Assembly: GCF_018448935.1 (NCBI RefSeq)
Contig: NZ_RCWC01000025.1
Span: 1 to 64,000, forward strand
Direction of reading: 5' to 3'
Source: Photorhabdus noenieputensis
GTDB taxonomy: Bacteria > Pseudomonadota > Gammaproteobacteria > Enterobacterales > Enterobacteriaceae
DNA: 64,000 bases
Shown piece by piece: positions 8,722 to 16,487 of the stretch; the stretch's first letter is position 1, and every line of letters begins with the position of its first letter. Position numbers and translations under genes: made by a program. Under the pieces are notes generated by a model, which had not been told where the DNA came from, did not search any database, and worked only from the letters and a program-made list of their open reading frames with translations.

Positions 8722-9990
8722 ATGCAAATCAAGCTATATGGTAAGACTTTGGTCGCAGGCATTATCTGGCGACCGCCTGTCACTGTGTTAACACGTTCTC
8801 ACATACGTAAAAATGGGATTGCCGCAGGGTTTACCCTGGCTGTCCGGCATCGTGCTGGACGAAGTATCCAGGTCGGGTATGTACCAAAGGAGGCAGGAGT
8901 ACCGGGTTGTTATTCATTGGCGGCGGTTCTTGCTAAAGCGGTGGATAAACCTAACTGGATAGGTGCGTTTCATTTGCCTGATGGACATTATGCATTGGTA
9001 GCGGTACATCAGGGCGCGATAATGGCAGGACGTGATTTGATCGGCACTCGTGAAGAAATCGAAGCGAAATTGCGTGATACGGTACAGTTGGTAGAGGGTG
9101 CCAATGGGGTGTGGAATGCGATTTATGCGCCGAAGGAGTTTGAATCGCCGTGGTCGGAGGTTCCCTTGGCGCAACTGTTACCGCAGTCTGCATTGAGAAA
9201 ATCTGTTGGTCAGCTTGAGAGTTTAACCGGCGAAATGTCGAAGTACCAAATTAAGCTCTTTGCCATGACCGTAGGTACTGCGTTCTTATTAGCTGGTGGT
9301 TGGTGGATGTGGCACATCTATAAGCAGAATACAGAGATAAGGCCACCGGATTTATCTAATGAGGTGGTGGAAGTTCCACCGCCGCATCCGTGGCTTGCGC
9401 AACCAACAATGGAGTCGCAGTTTTCTGCATGGAATAAAGTTTTAGCCAAGGTTCCCTTATCGCTCGCGGGTTGGCAGATTGAAGTCATTATGCTGGATGC
9501 TAATGCGGTTTCTGTGAGTTATCAGCGTCATGATGGGATGCCGATCAATATTTTTCAGGTTGCTGCTATCAATATTTTCCGGGCTGGCCCGGTGATTTCC
9601 AATGGTGGGGAGCAGGCACAGGTATTGATACCGTTTGAGCAGTCGCAGAGTCATGATCAGGAAAATAACGACGATGTGTTGCAGTCGTCAGATCAGGCGC
9701 TGGTTGAGCTGATGTCTTATTTTCAGGCGCTAGGTTTGCCGCCTCCAACTTTGACTGAGGGAGCTTCCGTTTTACCGCCGCCTCCGCCCCTTTTGCAGGA
9801 AGGCGAAACACGCGTGTGGGCCAATCCTGATTGGCAGACTTATAACTGGACACTGACTTCTCAATTAGCGCCAGATGCACTGTTTTCAGGTAAACCGCTC
9901 CCCGGATTGAGAGTGACCAGTGCCAGAGTTGTGTTATCTGATGGTTTTCCTGAGTGGAAGCTGAGTGGAGTTTTCTATGCAAAAAATTAG
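8722..9990 (+). CDS. pilO: type IVB pilus inner-membrane protein PilO
   Basis: A 422-residue PilO-like protein. The N-terminal 180 residues are cytoplasmic. One membrane span follows (KLFAMTVGTAFLLAGGWWMW), then a periplasmic region with a Pro-rich segment (LPPPPPLLQEG). In R64-like pili this protein bridges the ATPase/platform complex to the periplasm. ATG 8722 is chosen because GGAG lies six bases upstream; the ATG at 8689 has no ribosome-binding site and comes from a local duplication. The stop overlaps pilP by 14 bp, which implies translational coupling. The length matches R64 PilO (about 430). Confidence 0.75.
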   Translation: MQIKLYGKTLVAGIIWRPPVTVLTRSHIRKNGIAAGFTLAVRHRAGRSIQVGYVPKEAGVPGCYSLAAVLAKAVDKPNWIGAFHLPDGHYALVAVHQGAIMAGRDLIGTREEIEAKLRDTVQLVEGANGVWNAIYAPKEFESPWSEVPLAQLLPQSALRKSVGQLESLTGEMSKYQIKLFAMTVGTAFLLAGGWWMWHIYKQNTEIRPPDLSNEVVEVPPPHPWLAQPTMESQFSAWNKVLAKVPLSLAGWQIEVIMLDANAVSVSYQRHDGMPINIFQVAAINIFRAGPVISNGGEQAQVLIPFEQSQSHDQENNDDVLQSSDQALVELMSYFQALGLPPPTLTEGASVLPPPPPLLQEGETRVWANPDWQTYNWTLTSQLAPDALFSGKPLPGLRVTSARVVLSDGFPEWKLSGVFYAKN

Positions 9991-10519
9991 CCAGCTTATA
10001 ATCAGTCTATTTGTGGTGTCGGTATTTTCCCTGACATATGCGCAAACATCACCTACTGAGTTACCGGCAGCTCAGACGAAGCGTCATATTGCACAGAAGC
10101 CTGCATTGCCAGAGGCAACCACTGATAGCGTTGCTGCGCAACTGGAAAAGTTACAGACGGATTTGATGTTACTTAAAGCTGAAACCGCAAGGGCAAATGC
10201 TCAGGCTGAATTCGATAAAATTTCCAGAATGGTGAATAAAAGAGATGCCATTAATAATGGCCTGCCTCTGGTTAAGTCAATCTTTGGGCGCAATGGGGTT
10301 CTGACTGCTACGCTCCGGCTTCGTTCAGGCGGCATCATGGATGTGAAAGCAGGTGAACAGTTGCCGAATGGTTATAAAGTGGTCCGCATTGATACCGGGG
10401 GAGTGACTTTCTCCAAACAGGGGCGATTCTATGAGGTAGGTCTTACGGCTACCAATGATGCATCGTTGTTGGATAGTCTTGACTTGATGGTTGCACCGCC
10501 GCTGCCGTTAAGCCGTTAA
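9977..10519 (+). CDS. pilP: type IVB pilus protein PilP
   Basis: A 180-residue exported protein with signal peptide MQKISQLIISLFVVSVFSLTYA, a coiled-coil segment (AAQLEKLQTDLMLLKAETARANAQ, residues about 57-80) and a small C-terminal beta domain ('GGIMDVKAGEQLPNGYKVVRI', 'GVTFSKQGRFYEVGL'), the usual PilP build. It is periplasmic and probably links PilO to the secretin. GTGGAG six bases before ATG 9977 sets the start, inside the end of pilO. Confidence 0.75.
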   Translation: MQKISQLIISLFVVSVFSLTYAQTSPTELPAAQTKRHIAQKPALPEATTDSVAAQLEKLQTDLMLLKAETARANAQAEFDKISRMVNKRDAINNGLPLVKSIFGRNGVLTATLRLRSGGIMDVKAGEQLPNGYKVVRIDTGGVTFSKQGRFYEVGLTATNDASLLDSLDLMVAPPLPLSR

Positions 10520-10541
10520 TTACTGATGGGTGGAGATATTT

Positions 10542-12098
10542 ATGCAAATAACATGCTCCGATCTGTTGTGTATGGTCAGGCAGGGGGCAAAAGTTTTATC
10601 TGCCTTGAGCGGTGCACTTGAAATAGAGTTAGCTAACCGTAGTTTGATATGTCTTGTTGAGTTGCCGCAGCAAAAGGGGCAGTGCGTACTTGCCGTGTCT
10701 GCTTCCCACCGGCTTGATCCCCATGTGCTGGCCTATGAAGAGACGGTCAAAAGACATGGCCTTATTTATCAGACTGTCACTTGTGGCATGGGGAGCATAT
10801 TGGAATTATACCGTCTCAGTAAGAGCGAGAGTCATGGACTGGGAGGGAGTGAATCGGATGTTCAGCGTTATATCATTCGTTTAATCGGCGAAGCGACTGA
10901 GGAACGTGCGTCAGATTTGCATATTGTTGCTCGCCGTAATTATTGTGAAATCCGTTGCCGTATCGATGGTTATTTGCGGTCAATAGGACAACTGCGGCCG
11001 GAAGAAGGGTTGCGATTATGCGCGACTATCTATCAAAGTATGTGTGACGTGGCAGAGCCGACTTTTAAACCGATGCAGGCGCAGCGTGCGCGAATGAAAG
11101 ATGAGTTTCTGGCCGAGTGCGGACTTTCCGGGGCGCGTATTAATACCCGTCCGCTTGATCGCGGCATGTTGATGGTGCTGCGATTGTTGTATGCGGATAG
11201 CCCCGGTACGGTGTGCACTTTAAGTGATCTCGGCTATTTGCCGGAACAGTGTCAGATACTGGAAGAGCTGATGGACCATCGGGCCGGTGTGGTTCTCTTG
11301 TCTGGTGCGACCGGTAGCGGAAAGAGCACCACTTTGAAAGTTGTGATGCAGAAGATGATAACCGAGCAAGCCGGCATTCATCTGTTGACCCTTGAAGATC
11401 CGCCCGAATATGAAATTGAAGGTGCTAATCAATCGCCTATAACCGGAGATCGAGGTGATAGCTTGATTGTCGAACAGGAATGGGCGATGGCAATTGCGGA
11501 TGCAATGCGGCTCGATCCTGATGTGATTATGGTCGGTGAGATACGCGACGCAGTGACGGCAAAGATGGCATTTCGTGCAGCAATGACCGGCCATCTTATT
11601 TGGACCACGATACATGCAAACGATGCTTTAGCGATCTTGCCCCGCTTGCAGGATGAAGCTGTGATGGAGTCGCTATTAATGGATTCGCGGCTGGTGATTG
11701 GTTTGGTCAGCCAGGCGCTGATTCAGGTGTTATGTCCTCATTGTAAAGTTCCCCTGCGAGGGCATGAGCAAGAAGTTTCCGAGCGTCTGTTGAAACGACT
11801 AAATCTTTATTGTCAGCCGGAGTCGGTTTGTCTACAGGGGGAAGGTTGTGACCATTGTAAACAGTGCGGTACCTTGGGTCGAACAGTAGTCGCAGAAGTG
11901 ATACGCACTTCCCCTGGCTTAATGCAAGCTTATCGAATGGGTCACCATCACGAAGCGACTCGCTATTGGATCTCGGAGATGGCGGGATTAAGCAAGATCG
12001 ACGCACTTATTCGCAAAATAAATGACGGAATAATCGATCCTCGTGCCGCGGAACGTGTGATGGGGCCGATTATTCCTGCGATCCATCAAATAGAGTGA
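10542..12098 (+). CDS. pilQ: type IVB pilus assembly ATPase PilQ
   Basis: Cytoplasmic hexameric GspE/PulE/VirB11-type ATPase powering pilus assembly. The 518-residue protein has Walker A GATGSGKST (255-263), Asp box 'LLTLEDPPEYEIEG', Walker B 'DPDVIMVGEIRD' and His box 'TIHANDA'. A zinc-ribbon pair near the C-terminus (CPHC, and CDHCKQC) is typical of assembly ATPases. The N-terminal domain includes 'ERASDLHI'. ATG 10542 follows GGTGGAG by six bases and is preferred to the GTG at 10530, which sits in that motif. The length matches R64 PilQ (516). No retraction ATPase is seen. Confidence 0.9.
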   Translation: MQITCSDLLCMVRQGAKVLSALSGALEIELANRSLICLVELPQQKGQCVLAVSASHRLDPHVLAYEETVKRHGLIYQTVTCGMGSILELYRLSKSESHGLGGSESDVQRYIIRLIGEATEERASDLHIVARRNYCEIRCRIDGYLRSIGQLRPEEGLRLCATIYQSMCDVAEPTFKPMQAQRARMKDEFLAECGLSGARINTRPLDRGMLMVLRLLYADSPGTVCTLSDLGYLPEQCQILEELMDHRAGVVLLSGATGSGKSTTLKVVMQKMITEQAGIHLLTLEDPPEYEIEGANQSPITGDRGDSLIVEQEWAMAIADAMRLDPDVIMVGEIRDAVTAKMAFRAAMTGHLIWTTIHANDALAILPRLQDEAVMESLLMDSRLVIGLVSQALIQVLCPHCKVPLRGHEQEVSERLLKRLNLYCQPESVCLQGEGCDHCKQCGTLGRTVVAEVIRTSPGLMQAYRMGHHHEATRYWISEMAGLSKIDALIRKINDGIIDPRAAERVMGPIIPAIHQIE

Positions 12099-12104
12099 AA
12101 CGCT

Positions 12105-13202
12105 ATGTCCATGACCGATTTTGTTGAAAGTCTGAACTATCGATTTGCGAAGATCCAGTTTGGTAAAAAAGCGCGAATTCGTTTTTACGGGCATCTGATC
12201 ATGATGCTGGAAAATCGTATCATGCTGATTGATGCATTACGTGAAATGTATAATATTGCCAGCAACGAAGGCCATAAACCCAACAATGGTTGTGCATTGG
12301 TGTTAAGTAGTTGCTATGAATCTGTCAGTCAGGGCAGTACTTTGGCGGAGAGTTTACAGCGATGGATTGGTCCCAATGAAGTCGCGGTGATTGCTGCGGG
12401 TGAGCGTTCCGGCGACATACGTAGCGCTTTTATGGATGCGATCGCCATGATCGAAGCGGGTAGCAAAATCCGCAGTGCTGTTATTGGCACATCTATTTAT
12501 CCACTGATACTCATCGGGATGATATGTGTATTGCTGCATATTGTGGCAGGTAGTTTGGTACCCAAACTGGCCGCTGTTTCTAAGCCGGAAACCTGGGATG
12601 GTGCGGCTTATACCCTTTATTTGATGGGAACATTTGTCAACGATTATGGATTTTATTCGCTGATATTTCTGGTGATATTGATCATTTTATTGTTGTTATC
12701 GCTATCTTTTTTGGGGGGGCGACTGCGAACGGTGCTTGACCGGTTTCCGCCGTGGTCACTGTACAGAACCATTCATGGCAGTATGTTCATACTGAATGTG
12801 TCGTTGTTGATCCGTTCAGGGATGATGTTGCAATCGGCGCTGGAATTGCTGCTGGAACAGGCGGGTTCCCGCTGGCTGTATGTACGTATCGCGGCGACGC
12901 TCGAACATATTTCAATGGGGGCTGGTTTTGGTGAGGCATTGCGCGATACCGGTTATCGTTTCCCGGATGACGAAGCGATCAGTTACCTGAGGTTATTGTC
13001 ACGATTGCAGGGTTTTGATCAATCAATGGCGAAGTTTGCACGGCACTGGTTGGATGAAACGATCGTTAAGGTTCAGATAGTGACGCGTGGATTTCTGTTG
13101 GCTTCAATTCTTATGATTGGTGGCATGTTGATGCTGGTGGTTACGGCGGTATCGGGCATTGAAAACGCCATTGAACAGTCGTTATCTATGCCATCTGTTT
13201 AA
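12105..13202 (+). CDS. pilR: type IVB pilus inner-membrane platform protein PilR
   Basis: A 365-residue protein of the GspF/PilC/TadC family. It has two cytoplasmic helical bundles ('MLENRIMLIDALREMYNIAS', 'GSTLAESLQRWIGPNEVAVI') and membrane spans near residues 125-150 (SIYPLILIGMICVLLHIVAG), 180-205 (LIFLVILIILLLLSLSFLGG) and the C-terminus (LLASILMIGGMLMLVVTAV). It is the platform on which PilQ works. It starts 6 bp after pilQ stops, closes the operon and has the length of R64 PilR (365). I see no strong terminator just downstream. Confidence 0.85.
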   Translation: MSMTDFVESLNYRFAKIQFGKKARIRFYGHLIMMLENRIMLIDALREMYNIASNEGHKPNNGCALVLSSCYESVSQGSTLAESLQRWIGPNEVAVIAAGERSGDIRSAFMDAIAMIEAGSKIRSAVIGTSIYPLILIGMICVLLHIVAGSLVPKLAAVSKPETWDGAAYTLYLMGTFVNDYGFYSLIFLVILIILLLLSLSFLGGRLRTVLDRFPPWSLYRTIHGSMFILNVSLLIRSGMMLQSALELLLEQAGSRWLYVRIAATLEHISMGAGFGEALRDTGYRFPDDEAISYLRLLSRLQGFDQSMAKFARHWLDETIVKVQIVTRGFLLASILMIGGMLMLVVTAVSGIENAIEQSLSMPSV

Positions 13203-14003
13203 TGTTGGGATTGATGATGAAAATCAGTCGGGATATGGAAACTAGAAACGTGTGATGCATGTCGTGAGAATGTGTTGAATGAGCTAAGAAAAACTGGCGG
13301 GCCGATTATCCTCCGGATGCTTGATGATAAATGATGTGGTGGAAATAATGATGAAAATATAAGAATAATAATGATAATAAATTTATCTATAATTCACTAT
13401 CTGATTTTATTAATGGAATGTTTGTTATTTTTAAGATAATGATACTCCAGGTTAAATGATTAAATATTGCTGAACATTGATGTTTGTAGCTAAGAATGAT
13501 AATTGATTTTTAAGTGTAAAAGTAATTTGAATTATGCACAGGGTCTCGGAGAGTTAAATATAATAATATAAAACGCATAAAGGTTCTGTTTTTCTTAAAT
13601 GATTGATTTATATTTAATTTCATGAATCTTGTTGGTTTTTAATTATTTTCATTAATTGTCAATGAATTATCTGGATATTATAAATGACAGAATTAATAGA
13701 TTTATAAACACATAATTCCCTTAAGTTTTTATGGCCCGGATAGTACAGAGTTAAGGCTATGTAAATTTGGAAAAAAACCTACCAAATAATCCGGGCATGG
13801 ATTTTATTATATTTTTTAGACAAAGATATTCTGGCCGATACGATGGTAAATAATCGATTCTGCCTTATCAAGTCTTTATTTTTCAAAAAGAAGTTCTCAC
13901 TGATTTACCAAGACCAGATGCTATTCTTGATCCGACGTAATATTACCGCAAATTCTTTGCTAATCGTTTATTCAAGTTGTCTGGAGGTAAAGTGAAAGCC
14001 TCT
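13203..14003. other. 800-bp AT-rich gap with a candidate structured RNA
   Basis: There is no credible open reading frame. Composition is very AT-rich, like the region before the pilus operon. The one notable structure is an inverted repeat GCCCGGAT/ATCCGGGC at 13734-13741 and 13789-13796, listed separately. Confidence 0.4.
13656..13822 (+). ncRNA. candidate small structured RNA or regulatory element
   Basis: A promoter-like pair TTGTCA (13656-13661) and TTATAA (13678-13683) with 16-bp spacing lies about 50 bp before an inverted repeat GCCCGGAT (13734-13741) / ATCCGGGC (13789-13796). Inside it, ATTTGG (13765-13770) and CCAAAT (13783-13788) form a hairpin directly stacked on the outer stem. 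A T-rich run follows (from 13800). In a GC-poor region this GC stem is unlikely to be random. Function and even strand are unproven. Confidence 0.25.
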
Positions 14004-15317
14004 TTATTGCGTACTACTAAAAGAATGTGTAGTACCTAATTTTATTTTTCCCTGGTGTTGAGCAGATTTTGTTATCGGGAATAGCACTCGCTTTATTGGC
14101 GGTAAAGTTTGCGCAACCCGAAGTACAGTTCGGAACAGTATTCGCTTGATCATCGAACGATCGGCTGCATTTAACGCAGTACGTAACGAAATCTCAACGG
14201 CTTCATTAGCATATGTCCGCATTTGTTGTTCATAATCTGAAATCGCCTTGATTAAGCCTTCATGACCAGTTGCTACCTGAGTCAGCGTTTGCGTGAGTAA
14301 AAGTGCGTCTCGAAGCGCTGTGTTTGCTCCCATTCCTACCATTGGCGTCATGTTGTGAATAGCGTCGCCAAGTAGGGTGACAGCGCTGGAACGCCAGGGT
14401 AAGAGGTGATCCATACTGCGTAATGGAATCACAGAGAGGTTTTCCATATCACTCTGCTTAATCAGGGTATGCAGATTTGGGTCCCATGAAGCAATGCGGG
14501 AGCAGATCAGATCACACAGAGATTCCGCAGGAAAATCAGTAATCGTATTCGGATAGCTGTTGGTTGCTGCTGCATAAGCCCACATGACAAAATCACCAAT
14601 TTCTGTCGATGTGGCTTTTACCTGAGTATTGATTGGAGCACGCCATAGAGAGACAAACAATCCACCAGGACTTTTAGGCACGATATTGTTGGGCGAACCA
14701 TCCAGCAAATAGGGAGGCAATGAGTCAGCGAGAGCTTGGGTAAGGCGCACACGTCCAACGGTGAGTGTGACACCAATATCAAGCCGTTTTATCGCCGGGA
14801 GGTATTGCTTGCGTACTTTTGAATTGCTTCCATCTGCACCGATAAGAACATCAACATCTTCGTGACTTTTATCTGTGAAAAAAAGCCTGACTTTACCGTT
14901 TTGCATGTGTTCATAACGCTCGAACGTTTTGTTCCATTGAACGGTATCTGCGAGCCCCTCGTTTAGTACTTCTATAAGTTCAGATCTGCTGATTGACATC
15001 CGATCCTCGGTAATGATTTCTCCATCTTCTTGGTGAATATCTCTCTGAGCTGAGAGCAGAAGACGCAGATGCTCATCATAGAATCTTGTCTGTCCACCAA
15101 CAGGCTTGGAAATCTTTTTAAAGGTTAGCCAGTTGGTTTCTGGGAGGCATTCCTGCATTGCTTGTTGGCCGAATGTATCGACGTAAATTCCATAACCGGG
15201 AAGTATGGATGACGTAGCAGAGCCTCGTTCATAGACTTTCACCTTTATTCCGTTTTTGCGCAAGCCATGTGCCAGGCATGCTCCACCAATCCCTGAACCA
15301 ATTATTCCAACGTTCAT
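14004..15317 (-). CDS. FAD-dependent monooxygenase (PHBH/TetX-like fold)
   Basis: A 437-residue class A flavin monooxygenase. It has an N-terminal dinucleotide-binding motif GSGIGGACLAHGLRKNG ending in an acidic residue (VYERG), the DG motif in 'DVLIGADGSNSKVR' and the GD motif in 'LLGDAIHNMTPMVGMGAN'. Such enzymes hydroxylate aromatic or polyketide-like substrates, and some inactivate antibiotics. The substrate cannot be read from the sequence. ATG 15317 (MNVGIIG) is chosen because GGAG lies nine bases upstream; an ATG at 15332 lacks a ribosome-binding site. It is divergent from a TetR gene with a palindromic operator between them, so it is probably substrate-inducible. Confidence 0.8.
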   Translation of the reverse strand: MNVGIIGSGIGGACLAHGLRKNGIKVKVYERGSATSSILPGYGIYVDTFGQQAMQECLPETNWLTFKKISKPVGGQTRFYDEHLRLLLSAQRDIHQEDGEIITEDRMSISRSELIEVLNEGLADTVQWNKTFERYEHMQNGKVRLFFTDKSHEDVDVLIGADGSNSKVRKQYLPAIKRLDIGVTLTVGRVRLTQALADSLPPYLLDGSPNNIVPKSPGGLFVSLWRAPINTQVKATSTEIGDFVMWAYAAATNSYPNTITDFPAESLCDLICSRIASWDPNLHTLIKQSDMENLSVIPLRSMDHLLPWRSSAVTLLGDAIHNMTPMVGMGANTALRDALLLTQTLTQVATGHEGLIKAISDYEQQMRTYANEAVEISLRTALNAADRSMIKRILFRTVLRVAQTLPPIKRVLFPITKSAQHQGKIKLGTTHSFSSTQ

Positions 15318-15440
15318 TTCTTTTTTCTCCATAAGTAGTACGATGTGATTCTGAAAGAATCATGGTGACTGTAGCTGGCCAGGGCCATTTGATCACAGCC
15401 ATCGGTTGTGTTACTGCTATAGTCTTAATAATAGTATACC

Positions 15441-15454
15441 GTACCGTTCGGTAC
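15441..15454. promoter_or_regulatory. palindromic operator for the adjacent TetR regulator
   Basis: GTACCG-TT-CGGTAC is a perfect 6+6 palindrome around two bases, and related half sites continue to the left (ACCGTACCG). It lies 24 bp before the tetR-family start and 124 bp before the monooxygenase start, typical of an autoregulated divergent pair. The assignment to this regulator is an inference. Confidence 0.65.
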
Positions 15455-15477
15455 CAATAAAAATTTAGGTTTTTTAC

Positions 15478-16152
15478 ATGACAAATACACCTAAAGCCCA
15501 AACAGATCACAAAAGAACCCGTTCGTACTCTAGAATTTCAGGAGAACGAGTTAACGAGCTGTTAAAGATTGCTGCTCAGGTATTTGCAGAACGGGGTTTT
15601 GATGGTGCCAGTATCAATGAGATGGCGAAACGTGCTAATGCTTCGAAGGGGACCTATTATAGTCGATTTCCTTCTAAAGAAGAGCTGTTGGTCGCTGTTG
15701 TTAGGCAGAGAATAGAAGAAGTTGAAGGCGGTCTGGACAAGACCATGAACCCCGAGCCAGATATTGGGAAAGCGTTAACCATTTTTGCAGAGGAAATTTT
15801 CACGGTAATTCTTTCTGAAACAATGATTGCGAATTACCGGGTGGTCACTCTGGAGGCCCAACGTTTTCCGCAACTAGGTAAAATCTATTATGAAAAGGGG
15901 GTCAAAAAGATAGTAGATTTTCTTGTCGAATATCTGGTTCGAAAGATGAAAGAGGGAAAATTGAACATAGTAGACCCGAAAATCTCCGCAGAGGTGTTTA
16001 TCGATGGCATCATTGGAACGCCAAGGCTTAAGGCTACTTTGGGCATGGGTTTACCTACTCCAGAGGAGCAATCTCAGCGAATTGCTATCGCTGTTCGGTC
16101 ATTTCTCGCTGCATATGGTACTGCCTCATGTGATAGCACTTCTTCATCATGA
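15478..16152 (+). CDS. TetR/AcrR-family transcriptional regulator
   Basis: A 224-residue repressor. The N-terminal DNA-binding domain (residues about 20-75) contains the classic helix-turn-helix 'GFDGASINEMAKRANASKGTYYSRFPSKEEL', quoted here only by its parts: GFDGASINEMA, KRANASKGTYY and SRFPSKEEL. The C-terminal ligand-binding half is helical ('FAEEIFTVILSETMIANYRV'), as in TetR_C proteins. The tail is Ser-rich (SCDSTSSS) and may be a mutational extension, because short repeats follow it. It faces away from the monooxygenase and very likely controls both genes through the palindrome at 15441-15454. Confidence 0.85.
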   Translation: MTNTPKAQTDHKRTRSYSRISGERVNELLKIAAQVFAERGFDGASINEMAKRANASKGTYYSRFPSKEELLVAVVRQRIEEVEGGLDKTMNPEPDIGKALTIFAEEIFTVILSETMIANYRVVTLEAQRFPQLGKIYYEKGVKKIVDFLVEYLVRKMKEGKLNIVDPKISAEVFIDGIIGTPRLKATLGMGLPTPEEQSQRIAIAVRSFLAAYGTASCDSTSSS

Positions 16153-16202
16153 TAGTCGTGTTGTAGTAAACAGTCAGATTGTAGTAAATCAGATGTAGTA
16201 AA

Positions 16203-16301
16203 TCAGAAATTATTGTAGGAATAGCATTGAATTGGGGACCTGCTTGTTATCAGGTAGGTCTCTCTGCTGAATTAAGAAAGCGGTTTGCATACCTTGAATG
16301 A
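16203..16301 (+). pseudogene. possible 3'-terminal fragment of a lost or displaced gene
   Basis: One frame reads ...ALNWGPACYQVG LSAELRKRFAYLE and then TGA, seven bases before a strong rho-independent terminator. No start codon or open frame exists beyond the TAA just upstream, so this is not an independent gene. The stop-terminator arrangement looks like the natural 3' end of a transcription unit. In E. coli mukB lies immediately before ldtD, but I cannot confirm that these residues belong to MukB. Confidence 0.3.
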
Positions 16302-16307
16302 TAGACG

Positions 16308-16328
16308 AGACGCTTTGGCGTCTTTTTT
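16308..16328 (+). terminator. rho-independent terminator
   Basis: AGACGC (16308-16313), loop TTTG, GCGTCT (16318-16323), then a run of six T (16323-16328). This is a strong plus-strand terminator that isolates ldtD from upstream transcription. Confidence 0.8.
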
Positions 16329-16487
16329 GCTGTTTTGTGTTTGGTTGGCTGGCGATGGCTTATTATATTTCCTTTGCAGATAAATAGTTTACAATGTAAA
16401 TAACTTGTTGTTTTTCTTTGATTAGAGTCTGCGTTTGTCATAATTAAAATTAACTCGTGAGAATGTTTTGAAGGTGGGTATGTTGAT

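Larger units (their letters stand above)
16153..16487. other. intergenic region with short repeats and a possible gene 3' end
   Basis: TGTAGTAAA occurs three times (16162-16170, 16180-16188, 16194-16202) just after the tetR-family gene. Then comes a coding-like stretch ending in TGA at 16299-16301 and a strong terminator, both listed separately. From 16330 to 16487 the DNA is AT-rich and should hold the ldtD promoter. Confidence 0.5.
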
